Below, one piece after another: positions 41,731 to 50,563 of a DNA stretch of 64,000 bases (position 1 is the stretch's first letter; each line of letters begins with the position of its first letter). A program made the translations under genes and the position numbers. The stretch comes from Synechococcus sp. CC9902 (GTDB lineage: Bacteria; Cyanobacteriota; Cyanobacteriia; PCC-6307; Cyanobiaceae): contig NC_007513.1 in assembly GCF_000012505.1 (NCBI RefSeq), forward strand, positions 1,860,001 through 1,924,000, written 5' to 3'. The notes under the pieces were generated by a model. That model was given only the letters and a program-made list of their open reading frames with translations, did not search any database and was not told the DNA's origin.

Positions 41731-43512
41731 CTGACTACCTCCTCAGATTTCAACTTCGCGGGTTTTGGCCTGTCCTCCAGCAGCGACGCTCTCTTACAAC
41801 GACTCGCTGATCAAGGCCTCGTCCAACGCGTCATTTCGCATGATGCCGATCTGAAGTCTGAACTTGCCCATCAATGGCAACCAGGCCAAGGAGTGCTTGT
41901 GGTGGGAGCGATCGGAGCCGTAACGCGGTTAATTGCCCCCCTGATACGAGGAAAGAGCATCGACCCTGCGGTGTTGGTGCTTGATCCCAAAGGGGACTAC
42001 GTGATCCCACTGCTTGGTAGCCATAGCAGTGGGACCGATCAACGCGCGCTGGAAATAGCCGCGAAAATAGGAGGAACGGCTGTGATCACAGGCGCTTGCT
42101 CCCACGAGCAACGCATTCCAATCGACTGTTTTGGAGAAGGCTGGGGTTGGCGCCGCAGCGGAACGGTGGAAGCTTGGCGGCAATTGATGAAAGATCAAGC
42201 CAACAAAAAGGTCTTACAGGTCAGACAAACCAGCGGTCCACAACATTGGCTGAAAACTTCTGTGCGATCCAGGGTCGATCTCGTTGAAACAGGTCATTGC
42301 GACCTTTCCATCGGCCCCCAACAACACAGCAGTTGCTCGTGGCATCCGCCGACCCTTTGGATTGGCGTGGGCTGCGAACGCAACACGAGCAAAAGCCTCA
42401 TCCATCGAGCGATCGGCCAATCCCTCAATGACGCGGGATTCGCAATCGAAGCGATTGCCGGATTAGCAACTGCGGATCGCAAGGCAGATGAGCCAGCACT
42501 ACTCGATCTTTGCCATGACTACGACTGGCCATTACGCACTTACAAGGCTGAACAATTAGCAGTCATTCCTGTTCCAACTCCGTCTGAAGCGGTGCAGAGG
42601 GAGATGGGCACAGCATCCGTGGCCGAAGCAGCGGCTCTTCTAACAGCTGGGGACAGCGGAACCCTTCATCAGAGCAAACGCATTCACCATGCGCAAGAGT
42701 CGGAGCAAGGAGCCGTCACGATTGCCATCGCGGAGAGTGCGGTGCCAATGGCCCCGCATCGCGGGGAGCTTCACCTCATTGGGAGTGGTCCTGGAGATCC
42801 GGCTTTGATGAGTGGTGATGCCACCAGCGCATTGAGACGCTGCACAGCCTGGGTGGGATACGAGCTGTATCTCAACTTGCTGGAACCCCTACGACGGCCA
42901 AATCAAATTCGATTCGATGGGCAACTCACCAAGGAGTGGGATCGATGTTCGCAAGCACTCGAACTGGCAAGCCAAGGAGCAAAAGTTGCTCTGATCTCCT
43001 CAGGAGACAGTGGGATTTACGGCATGGCAGGTCTCGCCCTCGAACTCTGGCTCCAAAAACCAGAGGCCGCTAGGCCTCATTTCCAAGTGCATCCAGGCAT
43101 TTCGGCACTGCAACTCGCGGCGGCAAAGATCGGCGCGCCACTAATGCACGACTTCTGCACGATCAGCCTCAGCGATCGACTCACGCCATGGGACGTGATT
43201 GAACGACGGATCCAAGGCGCAGGGCTAGGAGATTTCGTCATTGCTCTCTACAACCCAAGGTCGAAAGGAAGGGACTGGCAATTCGCAAGGGCAACGGAGA
43301 TCTTGCTTGAACATCGAGAACGTTCAACCCCTGTGGCGATCGCTCGGCAGCTCGGCCGAGACAACGAAGAGATTCGACTTACCACTCTTGGCGAGGTCAA
43401 CCCAGAGCAGATCGACATGCTCACAGTTGTATTGGTCGGAAACAGCAGCAGTTACAGCAAGGATGGACGAATGGTGACCCCCAGAGGATATCCAGGCGCC
43501 GAACTCAGCTAA
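41731..43512 (+). CDS. cobJ: CbiG-CobJ fusion, precorrin-3B/cobalt-precorrin C17-methyltransferase
   Basis: The protein joins three domains of the corrin pathway: CbiG N-terminal (VVGAIGAVTRLIAPLIRGKS, then DPKGDYVIPLLGSHSSG), CbiG C-terminal (LWIGVGCERNTSKSLIHRAI), and a SAM-dependent CbiH/CobJ methyltransferase (LHLIGSGPGDPALMS; ISSGDSGIYGMAGLALEL; FVIALYNPRSKGRDWQ). It contracts and methylates the tetrapyrrole ring towards (pseudo)cobalamin. The first standard start codon is the GTG at 41893, but that would cut off the beginning of the CbiG domain. The frame is open and protein-like back to 41716, and the CTG at 41731 (LTTSSDFNFAGFGL) is the likeliest real start, giving about 593 residues. 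Confidence 0.88.
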   Translation: MTTSSDFNFAGFGLSSSSDALLQRLADQGLVQRVISHDADLKSELAHQWQPGQGVLVVGAIGAVTRLIAPLIRGKSIDPAVLVLDPKGDYVIPLLGSHSSGTDQRALEIAAKIGGTAVITGACSHEQRIPIDCFGEGWGWRRSGTVEAWRQLMKDQANKKVLQVRQTSGPQHWLKTSVRSRVDLVETGHCDLSIGPQQHSSCSWHPPTLWIGVGCERNTSKSLIHRAIGQSLNDAGFAIEAIAGLATADRKADEPALLDLCHDYDWPLRTYKAEQLAVIPVPTPSEAVQREMGTASVAEAAALLTAGDSGTLHQSKRIHHAQESEQGAVTIAIAESAVPMAPHRGELHLIGSGPGDPALMSGDATSALRRCTAWVGYELYLNLLEPLRRPNQIRFDGQLTKEWDRCSQALELASQGAKVALISSGDSGIYGMAGLALELWLQKPEAARPHFQVHPGISALQLAAAKIGAPLMHDFCTISLSDRLTPWDVIERRIQGAGLGDFVIALYNPRSKGRDWQFARATEILLEHRERSTPVAIARQLGRDNEEIRLTTLGEVNPEQIDMLTVVLVGNSSSYSKDGRMVTPRGYPGAELS

Positions 43513-43626
43513 GCGGCAAAAACAATTCCAGCGAAGGAGAAGCAACAAATATCACGAGCATCTGCAAGATTTAAAAGACTAGGAAACTCAGCGAAAGCAA
43601 TGATTGAAATCAAGTATAAATAACCA

Positions 43627-43833
43627 ATGAAAATCTCAGAGCATGAACGATCTTTTGCAAGAATTAACCATTTAACAGGGATTAGAAATTGGTGCCTCAG
43701 CAGGATATCGATGCATTCTCTGGCCGGAGATCACGAGACCGCCCAGGCACTAACAAATGAGCACATGGAGCTACTTAAACAAGTCGATTCGTCACAGGTG
43801 TTATGGATAACTGGCAAGACGATTGATCTCTAG
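43627..43833 (+). CDS. Small hypothetical protein
   Basis: The 68-residue frame starts MKISEHERSFARINHLTGIR and is predicted helical, with an AGDHETAQALTNEHMELLKQ stretch. No family is recognised and no clear Shine-Dalgarno precedes it. It is the only plausible gene in the 516-bp AT-rich gap between cobJ and the Crp-family regulator; the rest of that gap (43513-43626 and 43834-44028) shows nothing I can name. Confidence 0.4.
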   Translation: MKISEHERSFARINHLTGIRNWCLSRISMHSLAGDHETAQALTNEHMELLKQVDSSQVLWITGKTIDL

Positions 43834-44028
43834 AGCTTGAGGCAAAACGAAACGACTCATATCTAACCCAGCAGAACGTCGAAACAACAATCACAAAAAG
43901 CAAAGGGAAAGCAAATCGTGATATAACCATCCAGGACGACATCAATTAGCAAAGACATTAATGGCACAAGGAAGAACAAATCCATGCTCTTATGGCACTT
44001 TGCTGCGTATCAATTGCTACAAGCGTGA

Positions 44029-44652
44029 ATGGCAATAAGCACAAACGAAAATGAACGCAAGGGGCCGCTCAAGCCATGCTCACTACAAGCAGGGCAGAGG
44101 CTCATACTCACCAAGCCAATTCACAACTGGCCAACAACAATCGTTGCCACGCAAGGAATAATCCGATTATCGACCGTTGAAAATGAAAGCCATCCAGAAA
44201 TCACAGTGGCGCTTATGTCGTCGTTAGACGACTGCAAGTTCTGCCATCCCGGCTCAGAGAATCTACAAATCGAAGCCATAACAGACTGCATCATCAAGAT
44301 CAACAATGAACAAAAAGTCCATGCTGCTAACGATGACTTTCTCCAGGAATGGATTTTTAGACTGTATACAGTAAGACATCCGATCAAGTCAGAAGATCGG
44401 CTTAAGTCTTTACTCCAGCTTTTAATTATCAGGCTTGGCAAACGAACGCCAGAAGGTTACAAGCTTCAATTTTTACTATCTCATTCTCGACTCGCAGAGA
44501 TGATTGGTACGACAAGGTCAACAGTGAGCCGGTCGCTCGGAGCACTTAAGGACAAGGGAATTATTTCAATCGATGAAATGAAAGAAGAACTCGTCGTCAG
44601 AGATTCAGAACTAATCCCGACCACAGCGACAAGAGTTACCCTTCCACTTTGA
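44029..44652 (+). CDS. Crp/Fnr-family transcription regulator
   Basis: The 207-residue protein has a reduced cupin-like sensor part and a C-terminal winged helix-turn-helix: RLAEMIGTTRSTVSRSLGALKDKGII (about residues 160-185). The cAMP-binding residues of true Crp are not recognisable. It is related in layout to the second regulator at 54093. In marine Synechococcus such proteins include NtcA and PtrA; this is not NtcA by sequence. Its position before the SLH porin suggests local control (inference). The start at 44029 lacks a clear Shine-Dalgarno. Confidence 0.82.
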   Translation: MAISTNENERKGPLKPCSLQAGQRLILTKPIHNWPTTIVATQGIIRLSTVENESHPEITVALMSSLDDCKFCHPGSENLQIEAITDCIIKINNEQKVHAANDDFLQEWIFRLYTVRHPIKSEDRLKSLLQLLIIRLGKRTPEGYKLQFLLSHSRLAEMIGTTRSTVSRSLGALKDKGIISIDEMKEELVVRDSELIPTTATRVTLPL

Positions 44653-45016
44653 ACATTTTGACTTTTTGCAACCTTTTTTTTTGCTCACCTTGCCCAGATT
44701 ATTTTTAGGATTCGTAGAGGCATTCATTCAGCCAGCAACTCCTACTGCTGTTCTCGACACCTAAGTTACAAGACCCTGGCCTTCGGATAAAAATGGGTTG
44801 CAAACAAATGAAAGAAAAGCACTTCAGGATGAATCAATCGGCACATCCATCACGGTGTCCGCGGGAATAGCGAGCCTTGGGAGCGCTAAAACGGAACCCG
44901 AAGAGCGATCAAATGAAACATTGGATTAAGGGGTTTTGTTACGTCGAATACCTTCTGAACAAATCAAAATGAATGAGCCCAAGAATTTGGGCATTTCCTG
45001 TGTGAGGAACCATTCA
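44653..45016 (+). promoter_or_regulatory. Upstream region of SLH porin 1
   Basis: This 364-bp gap begins with T-rich runs after the regulator gene (about 44659-44690), possibly a weak terminator. A GCCCAA-GAAT-TTGGGC hairpin lies at 44977-44992, and GAGGA about 8 bases before the ATG at 45017 is the likely ribosome site. The porin promoter should lie here, in contrast to porin 2, which has almost no room for one. Confidence 0.4.
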
Positions 45017-46591
45017 ATGAAGCTTTTCCAGCAAATGCTGGTGGCTCCTGCCGCCCTGGGCCTTCTGGCCTCCGGCGCCAATGCCGCCGAGCTCAACATC
45101 AACGGCGTTTCTGACTACGCGGCTTCTGCCGACCAAGTCACCAGCGTTACCCAATTCTCCGACGTTTACCCAACTGACTGGGCCTATCAGGCGCTCAGCA
45201 ACTTGGTTGAGCAGTACGGCTGCGTCGCTGGTTACCCCAACGGCACCTTCCGCGGCAACCGGGCGATGACCCGTTACGAGGCTGCAGCACTGCTGAACGC
45301 ATGTCTCGACCGCGTCACTGAAGTGACCGACGAACTGCGTCGCCTTCTCAAAGAATTCGAAACCGAACTCGCCATCCTCCGCGGACGCGTTGACGGCCTC
45401 GAAGCTCGTGTTGGCGAACTGGAAGCAACCCAGTTCTCCACCACCACCAAGCTGCAAGGCAAAGCCGATTTCTTCCTTGGCGCTGTCAAATACGAAGACC
45501 GCAATAAGTGCAACAACAAGGGCGGTGATTGCAACAGCGACGGCACCAACATGTCGTACCGCTACACACTCAACCTGAACACATCCTTCACCGGCAAGGA
45601 TCGCTTGTATACCCGTCTGCGCGCGGGCAACATGGCAAACGTCTGGACACAAACAGACTCCTACCTGGCTGACGCCAAGAAAGGGGATAACACCCTGAAA
45701 ATTGACAAGCTCTGGTATACATTCCCGATCGGTTCTGAGTTCACAGCCACCATTGGTGCGCTGGTTGAGAACTACTACATGATCGAGACACCGACTCGCT
45801 ACAAGCCCATCCTCAAAGCATTCAAGCTTGGTGGATACGGTTCTGTCTTAGGTGCAAGCACAGGCCAAGGCTTCGGTCTGCAGTGGCGTCAAGACGTTGA
45901 TCCAGGCGAAGCAGCTTTAAACATCGCTGCTAACTACGTGGCCGACGGCGGCGACGGTGCCAAGAGCGACCCTAAAGAAGGCATGTTCGGTGAAAACACC
46001 GATGCTTACTTCTTAAGCCAAGTGGGCTACGGAAATCGCCAGTGGCATGTTTCAGCACTTTATTCGCTGAAAAATGCCGGCCAGCACTGTGCCGTAGAAA
46101 ACGCCAGAGGCCGATGCATTGAAACCAGCAGCGGTGCAAAAGCTGCCATGGGTTATTCAACGCCCTTAGCTAAGGATCTTGGCCATCCGATGCACGCCAT
46201 CGGTCTTCGTGGCTATTGGCAGCCCGAAGATTCTGGCTTCATTCCCACCATCAGTGCAGGTGTCGACTTCGGTTATGCCGAAGGTGAATACCGCGGCAAT
46301 GCCGAAGCTCTGAAGGGCTGGATGGTTGGCCTCAACTGGAACGATGCATTCATCGAGGGCAACAAACTGGGACTGGGCTTCGGCTCTTACTCCAGCTACG
46401 CCACTGATGCCAAAGACGTATCGACCGGTGATGAAGCCAACTTCGCCATTGAGGGTTACTACGACTTCGCAGTCAGCGACAACATCACCATTACTCCTGC
46501 GATCTTCTGGGTTGACAACGCTTACGGCGAAGCTCAAATCAGCGGCCAGAACAAATTTGGTGGTCTTGTAAAAACCACTTTCAAATTCTAG
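45017..46591 (+). CDS. Outer-membrane porin with SLH domain (SomA-like, OprB family)
   Basis: The 524-residue precursor has a clear signal peptide (MKLFQQMLVAPAALGLLASG, cleaved near ANA-AE). One SLH domain follows (FSDVYPTDWAYQALSNLVEQ ... YPNGTFRGNRAMTRYEAAAL), then a coiled coil (LRRLLKEFETELAILRGRVD), then a beta-barrel of the cyanobacterial carbohydrate-porin type ending in phenylalanine (KTTFKF). The SLH part anchors to the cell wall. Cysteine pairs in a surface loop (NKCNNKGGDC) are unusual. The ATG at 45017 is preferred over the longer frame because it starts the signal peptide. It shares an identical 324-bp block with porin 2. Confidence 0.92.
   Translation: MKLFQQMLVAPAALGLLASGANAAELNINGVSDYAASADQVTSVTQFSDVYPTDWAYQALSNLVEQYGCVAGYPNGTFRGNRAMTRYEAAALLNACLDRVTEVTDELRRLLKEFETELAILRGRVDGLEARVGELEATQFSTTTKLQGKADFFLGAVKYEDRNKCNNKGGDCNSDGTNMSYRYTLNLNTSFTGKDRLYTRLRAGNMANVWTQTDSYLADAKKGDNTLKIDKLWYTFPIGSEFTATIGALVENYYMIETPTRYKPILKAFKLGGYGSVLGASTGQGFGLQWRQDVDPGEAALNIAANYVADGGDGAKSDPKEGMFGENTDAYFLSQVGYGNRQWHVSALYSLKNAGQHCAVENARGRCIETSSGAKAAMGYSTPLAKDLGHPMHAIGLRGYWQPEDSGFIPTISAGVDFGYAEGEYRGNAEALKGWMVGLNWNDAFIEGNKLGLGFGSYSSYATDAKDVSTGDEANFAIEGYYDFAVSDNITITPAIFWVDNAYGEAQISGQNKFGGLVKTTFKF
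45130..45453 (+). repeat. Long direct repeat, copy 1 (SLH-coiled-coil block of porin 1)
   Basis: By direct reading these 324 bases are identical to 56017-56340, same strand, offset 10,887 bp. The block encodes the SLH domain and coiled coil. Identity ends sharply on both sides, as expected after gene conversion or recombination rather than protein-level conservation alone. Confidence 0.95.
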
Positions 46592-46628
46592 TTTAACGAC
46601 TAGTTCTTGATTGATTTAACTCATAATC

Positions 46629-46653
46629 AAAGCGCCCTTTAGGGCGCTTTTTT
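46629..46653 (+). terminator. Rho-independent terminator after porin 1
   Basis: AAAGCGCCCT (46629-46638) pairs with AGGGCGCTTT (46641-46650), followed by a T-run. It is 38 bp after the porin stop. Confidence 0.85.
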
Positions 46654-46730
46654 ATTGGAAATAAGAATAACAGGGCAACGATGAGTTACAAGCAGGCAAA
46701 GAATCGCAAGCAATTAAAAAGAGCTGGCAC

Positions 46731-46756
46731 AAAAAAAGCGCCTAAAAGGCGCTTTT
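46731..46756 (-). terminator. Rho-independent terminator for the minus-strand gene at 46801
   Basis: On the minus strand AAAAGCGCC pairs with GGCGCTTTT around a five-base loop, followed by a run of T. It is 45 bp beyond that gene's stop. Its stem resembles the porin terminator on the other side of the convergent gap. Confidence 0.75.
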
Positions 46757-46800
46757 AGCATTAGTTGATTCCATAACCAGCAGAACCAACAATTAAAAAA

Positions 46801-47034
46801 CTACCAACAGTTTTCACCTTCGCCAATAGGCACACAAACATCTTCGGCCATCGCTTTTTTCTTCAAGGCCTTGGCATCTGAATCAGGGATACTCTTTTCA
46901 TCCACCGCCTGATCAGTCGACCATTCCTGGAGACCGCCAGCAGATTGCGCCTGAACAGCGATACCTGAGGTGGCAGAAGCAACAAGCAACGATGTGGCGG
47001 CTAAAAACAGAGATACAGGTGAAGTCTTTGGCAT
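46801..47034 (-). CDS. Small secreted protein, unknown function
   Basis: The 77-residue precursor has a signal peptide (SPVSLFLAATSLLVASATSG) with a likely cleavage after AQA or VQA. The short mature part is acidic/lysine-rich and ends with two cysteines (EDVCVPIGEGENCW). I used the ATG at 47034 because the signal starts there; the frame to 47109 adds an unconvincing hydrophobic stretch. It follows the PiuC-like gene on the same strand with 83 bp between. No family recognised. Confidence 0.6.
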   Translation of the reverse strand: MPKTSPVSLFLAATSLLVASATSGIAVQAQSAGGLQEWSTDQAVDEKSIPDSDAKALKKKAMAEDVCVPIGEGENCW

Positions 47035-47117
47035 GTTCAGCAGGTAAAAAACTATTATGAAAAAGGAGGGGAGACAAAAGACAACATCAGACACTTCACC
47101 AAGTAACAAAAAGCACT

Positions 47118-47786
47118 TTAGCGGCCAGAGAGGCGTCTGACGGCATTGGCATACGCTTGAAAAATTAAGTCGAGTTCATCGGATCGTCCGTGACGAGCCA
47201 ACAAACCTTTCGCCCCTGCATCTAAATTAAATAAAAGTGAGCGATCTTCAGTGGATTGAATGTAACTTTCAATCCAACCTACACAGACCAATCTCACACC
47301 ACTTGAAATAGGTTGGACACAATGCAATGATGAGCTCGGATAAAGAATAATCTGCCCAGCGGGAAGACGAATTTCTTTCGAACCCTGCAAAAGCTGAAAT
47401 GTAAGCTCCCCCCCTTCATAGTCAGAGAGATCACTGAGAAATAGGGTAAAAGAAAGATCACGACGTCCATGCTTCGAAAATGGGTTGTCCACGTGCCATC
47501 CATATCCGTCTCCAACTTCGCTTCGAGAAATCAGGATGCTATGGACCCTACGAATCAGTGCAAAGCTCTTCAAAAGAGGACTGTCAATAATTTTTTGTTC
47601 AACAATCTCAGCAATCGATCGTGCCAAAGGCAATGAGGGATCAAGTTGACGATTGTGCTTAACAAGGGCTGCATGCTCACCAGCCGTAAGCCGGCCATCA
47701 AGCCAAATCGACTCACGGTTGGTGAGTTCACTCGTCAACTGAAGCGTCTCCTCGACGCCCAAAAGCTCCGAGGTCAGAAAATCCAT
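47118..47786 (-). CDS. PiuC-type Fe(II)/2-oxoglutarate-dependent hydroxylase
   Basis: The 222-residue protein matches the PKHD-type hydroxylase family (PiuC), often found with iron-uptake genes. The iron-binding HxD is in YGWHVDNPFSKHGRRDLSFT, and the second histidine with the 2-oxoglutarate arginine is in SSSLHCVQPISSGVRLVCVGW. The ATG at 47786 (MDFLTSELLGVEE) fits the family; the longer frame to 47867 is unlikely. It is divergent from futA, 121 bp away, which supports a link to iron supply. Confidence 0.88.
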   Translation of the reverse strand: MDFLTSELLGVEETLQLTSELTNRESIWLDGRLTAGEHAALVKHNRQLDPSLPLARSIAEIVEQKIIDSPLLKSFALIRRVHSILISRSEVGDGYGWHVDNPFSKHGRRDLSFTLFLSDLSDYEGGELTFQLLQGSKEIRLPAGQIILYPSSSLHCVQPISSGVRLVCVGWIESYIQSTEDRSLLFNLDAGAKGLLARHGRSDELDLIFQAYANAVRRLSGR

Positions 47787-47907
47787 GGCGCGGAAAAAGA
47801 ACAGAACACAGCGAAACAGGCTTGTATCATTTGATCCATGAAACCGCGTAACATTCGACAGGCCCAAAGGCCATCAATCAATAGGATCTTATAAACAAAA
47901 AGCTGTA

Positions 47908-48921
47908 ATGGGTCAATCATCTTTGTTAGTTGCGTTCTTAGCAATAGGAATGCCACTAGCCAATACACTACCTGGCTTCGCGAAAGAAGTTCGCGTCTAC
48001 TCAGGTCGGCACTACAACACTGATCGCCAGGTTTTTAAAACATTTAGCGAAAACACTGGCATTAAAGTTCGCTTAATTGAAGCAACTGGCATCACACTAA
48101 TCGAAAGATTAAAACGCGAAGGAAACAACTCAAACGCAGATGTCATTTTACTCGTTGACTCTGCTCGCATTAATAATGCCGCAAAAGAAGGATTATTGGC
48201 ACCTATCCAATCCGAACAAATTAAAAAAAATGTTCCAGCAAGATATAGAGATCCAAGTAATCGATGGTTTGGGCTCACAAGGCGGGTAAGAGCAATCATT
48301 GTCAATCCAAAACTCGTTGATCCGAACAGCATCAAAACCTATGCAGATTTAGCCAAACCAAATCTGAAAGGTAAACTCTGCCTCCGAAAACGTAAAAATG
48401 TATACAACCAATCCCTTGTTGCAGATCAAATCGTCTTAAAGGGAGAAGCCAGCGCAACAAACTGGGTAAAAAGCATGGTTAGAAATGTGAATCAGCCATT
48501 TTTTGGTGGAGATACATCACTAATCAGAGCGGTTGGACAAGGCAAATGTGCTGTGGGTGTTGTTAATCACTATTACTTGGCCAGGATGCAAGCTGGCGCA
48601 AGCGGACAAAACGATCAGCAACTCACCCAGTCAATCAAGTTGATCATGCCAAACCCGGCCCATGTGAATATCAGTGCGGCCGGCATGGCAAAATCCGCCA
48701 AAAATAAAAAGGAAGCAATCGCATTGATTACATATCTAACATCGCCAAAAGGTAGTGCATCGATTGCTGGACCAACCTACGAATATCCTTTGAATGGTTT
48801 TGGAACAGCGAGCCAACTGAAGAATTTTGGTCGCTTCAATCCAGACAATGTATCGATCAGCCAACTAGGAGAAACACAAAAAAGGGCCATCCAGATCATG
48901 GCAAACAGTGGATGGCGTTAA
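47908..48921 (+). CDS. futA: Ferric iron ABC transporter substrate-binding protein (FutA/IdiA)
   Basis: The 337-residue protein has a signal peptide (LLVAFLAIGMPLANTLPGFA) and the mature start EVRVYSGRHYNTDRQVFKTF, the hallmark of FutA/IdiA proteins that bind Fe(III) through tyrosines. LRKRKNVYNQSLVADQI and NHYYLARM follow, with the paired tyrosines. In marine cyanobacteria IdiA rises under iron limitation. The permease and ATPase genes are not adjacent. Confidence 0.93.
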   Translation: MGQSSLLVAFLAIGMPLANTLPGFAKEVRVYSGRHYNTDRQVFKTFSENTGIKVRLIEATGITLIERLKREGNNSNADVILLVDSARINNAAKEGLLAPIQSEQIKKNVPARYRDPSNRWFGLTRRVRAIIVNPKLVDPNSIKTYADLAKPNLKGKLCLRKRKNVYNQSLVADQIVLKGEASATNWVKSMVRNVNQPFFGGDTSLIRAVGQGKCAVGVVNHYYLARMQAGASGQNDQQLTQSIKLIMPNPAHVNISAAGMAKSAKNKKEAIALITYLTSPKGSASIAGPTYEYPLNGFGTASQLKNFGRFNPDNVSISQLGETQKRAIQIMANSGWR

Positions 48922-48944
48922 TCTCAGAAAGTAATTAACAGTGG

Positions 48945-48970
48945 ACCATGGCGACGAGCATCGCCATGGT
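48945..48970 (+). terminator. Hairpin after futA
   Basis: ACCATGGCGA (48945-48954) pairs perfectly with TCGCCATGGT (48961-48970) around a six-base loop, 23 bp after the futA stop. Only TTCT follows, so termination may be weak. Confidence 0.55.
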
Positions 48971-48973
48971 TTC

Positions 48974-48988
48974 TGATAATGACTATCA
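48974..48988 (+). promoter_or_regulatory. Putative Fur box upstream of ferritin gene
   Basis: TGATAAT-G-ACTATCA matches the 7-1-7 Fur consensus TGATAATnATTATCA at 13 of 14 positions. It is 88 bp upstream of the ferritin ATG and just past the futA hairpin, consistent with an operator in the ferritin promoter. Confidence 0.6.
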
Positions 48989-49075
48989 ATAAACCAGGTG
49001 AAATTAACACCACATGCATGCATTAATGATGCAATCGGTTATGTTGACAAGACAAATAATTGGAAGAATTTAAAA

Positions 49076-49663
49076 ATGACGCAATCAACTGCAGCATCAA
49101 CCTCTCGTAATTCTGTTCTCGTTGGGCCTTCTGGTCGAGCTCTCGCAGAGCCCATAGCGGAGGATTTACTCAACGGGCTGCAACATCATCTCAATATGGA
49201 GCGTCAGGCCCATGCCAATTATTTTGCAGCGGCTGTCTGGTTTGCAGAGCGTGAACTGAGGGGATTTGCACGTTATTTCCGCGAAGAATCACAAAGCGAA
49301 CACGGACATGCTGCACAATTTGCTGAGTACTTAATTGCCCGTGGACAATCTGTCGATTTACAACCACTTGAGGCACCAAATCAAGTGTGGGATGCTCCAA
49401 CAAACGTATTTGCAACATCGTTTTTGATGGAAGCTGATATCACCGCCTCCCTCCATCAGCTCTATGCACTTGGCGAACATGCATCAGATGTAAGAACGAC
49501 CGTCTTCCTGGATCCCATGGTTGATCAACAAACCCAGGCTGAGAACGAGTTTGCCTATCTCCTGGGTCGGGTGCGCTTTGCAGGAGACGATAAATCGGCA
49601 TTGCTGATCATTGATAATGAGCTTTATCAAGGACAACATCAACCAGCCACACTCAAAGAATAG
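49076..49663 (+). CDS. Ferritin
   Basis: The 195-residue protein is a prokaryotic-type ferritin that oxidises Fe(II) and stores it in a 24-subunit shell. Ferroxidase ligands are visible in NMERQAHANYF (Glu42, Tyr49) and EESQSEHGHAAQFAEYL (Glu75, His78), with further acidic ligands in the C-terminal helices (QAENEFAYLLG). It resembles the ferritin described from Synechococcus CC9311 as I recall it. The ATG at 49076 is chosen because upstream sequence (to 48998) is unconserved. An N-terminal Ser/Thr tail of about 20 residues is present. Confidence 0.93.
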   Translation: MTQSTAASTSRNSVLVGPSGRALAEPIAEDLLNGLQHHLNMERQAHANYFAAAVWFAERELRGFARYFREESQSEHGHAAQFAEYLIARGQSVDLQPLEAPNQVWDAPTNVFATSFLMEADITASLHQLYALGEHASDVRTTVFLDPMVDQQTQAENEFAYLLGRVRFAGDDKSALLIIDNELYQGQHQPATLKE

Positions 49664-49687
49664 AATTGAATGCATCAATAATACATA

Positions 49688-49718
49688 AAGGCTTGCATTT
49701 AAATCGTGTAAGCCTTTT
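49688..49718 (+). terminator. Rho-independent terminator after ferritin
   Basis: AAGGCTTGCA (49688-49697) pairs with TGTAAGCCTT (49707-49716) with one G-T pair, followed by TTT. It is 24 bp after the ferritin stop. Confidence 0.75.
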
Positions 49719-49879
49719 TAATTGCAGTACAAAATTAATATTCAGAAAATGAGAATAATCAGAGAATCATTTAGCACGTCAAGATCTGACAATGAATACT
49801 CGCGCACTACTCAATACTCGCCGCTCGATACACGGTTATTTTTTATTATATATCTTGCGAATAGGTTGTTTTCAACAAG

Positions 49880-50563
49880 ATGCGTTTCTGCACTTCATTC
49901 TCAAGGATAAGAGGAAGCATATTAAAGATTAGCTTATTATCAACTCTTTTGATGGGTGCTGAGAGCAAAGCGCACCAATTCTTCGATGAAGCTAAACACG
50001 AATCAACCTACAGCTTGATCCAGGAACTACAGAAAGGGGGAAAGATCATATATATGAGACATGCAGCAACAAAGACTGACTGGGCTGATCAAGCATCTCT
50101 TGAATTATCACTGGATGATTGCTCAACACAAAGAGAGCTCAGCGCGGCGGGGAAATTACAAGCAATGAAAATCGGCGATTCACTCAGAAATCATGATGTA
50201 CCGATAGGTCGTGTCATATCAAGCGAATATTGCCGAGCGATTGATACGGCACAACTTTCATTCGGAGAACATGAAACAAACAAAGCACTTAATTTTCTTC
50301 CATGCGAGGTATGTACAGAAAGTGATAACGAGATCTATCGACAGAGACTTTTGCCCCTACTTTCCCAATCCATCGATCAAAAACAAAATCTGGTTTTAGT
50401 CGGTCATGATGACCCATTTGAAGCCATTACGGGGATCTATCCAGAGCCTATGGGCATTATCTTTATTATCGAACCAAAAGAGAAGCAGACTTTCAACATA
50501 CTGGGATCAATTCATCCAGAAGACTTGATCAAGTTTAAACCCAACAGGAGAGATGAAAAATGA
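49880..50563 (+). CDS. Secreted histidine phosphatase family protein
   Basis: The 227-residue protein has a signal-like N-terminus (ILKISLLSTLLMGAESKA) and a histidine-phosphatase domain: catalytic histidine in YMRHAATKTDW (Arg60, His61), SSEYCRAIDTA, and the second catalytic histidine in LVLVGHDDPFEAITG (His176), then EPMGIIFIIEP. Such extracytoplasmic branch-2/SixA-like phosphatases act on unknown phosphoesters. It heads a compact gene set with the next three genes and overlaps the following one by four bases. Confidence 0.85.
   Translation: MRFCTSFSRIRGSILKISLLSTLLMGAESKAHQFFDEAKHESTYSLIQELQKGGKIIYMRHAATKTDWADQASLELSLDDCSTQRELSAAGKLQAMKIGDSLRNHDVPIGRVISSEYCRAIDTAQLSFGEHETNKALNFLPCEVCTESDNEIYRQRLLPLLSQSIDQKQNLVLVGHDDPFEAITGIYPEPMGIIFIIEPKEKQTFNILGSIHPEDLIKFKPNRRDEK

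Noticed and set aside
47787-47907. Fur box between the divergent piuC and futA genes
   Set aside because: Expected from gene function, but TTTGATCCATGAAA and nearby sequence match the consensus poorly.
49745-49773. GAGAATAATCAGAGAATCATT as a Fur box upstream of the histidine phosphatase
   Set aside because: One half-site is reasonable but the second does not form the palindrome; near chance level in AT-rich DNA.
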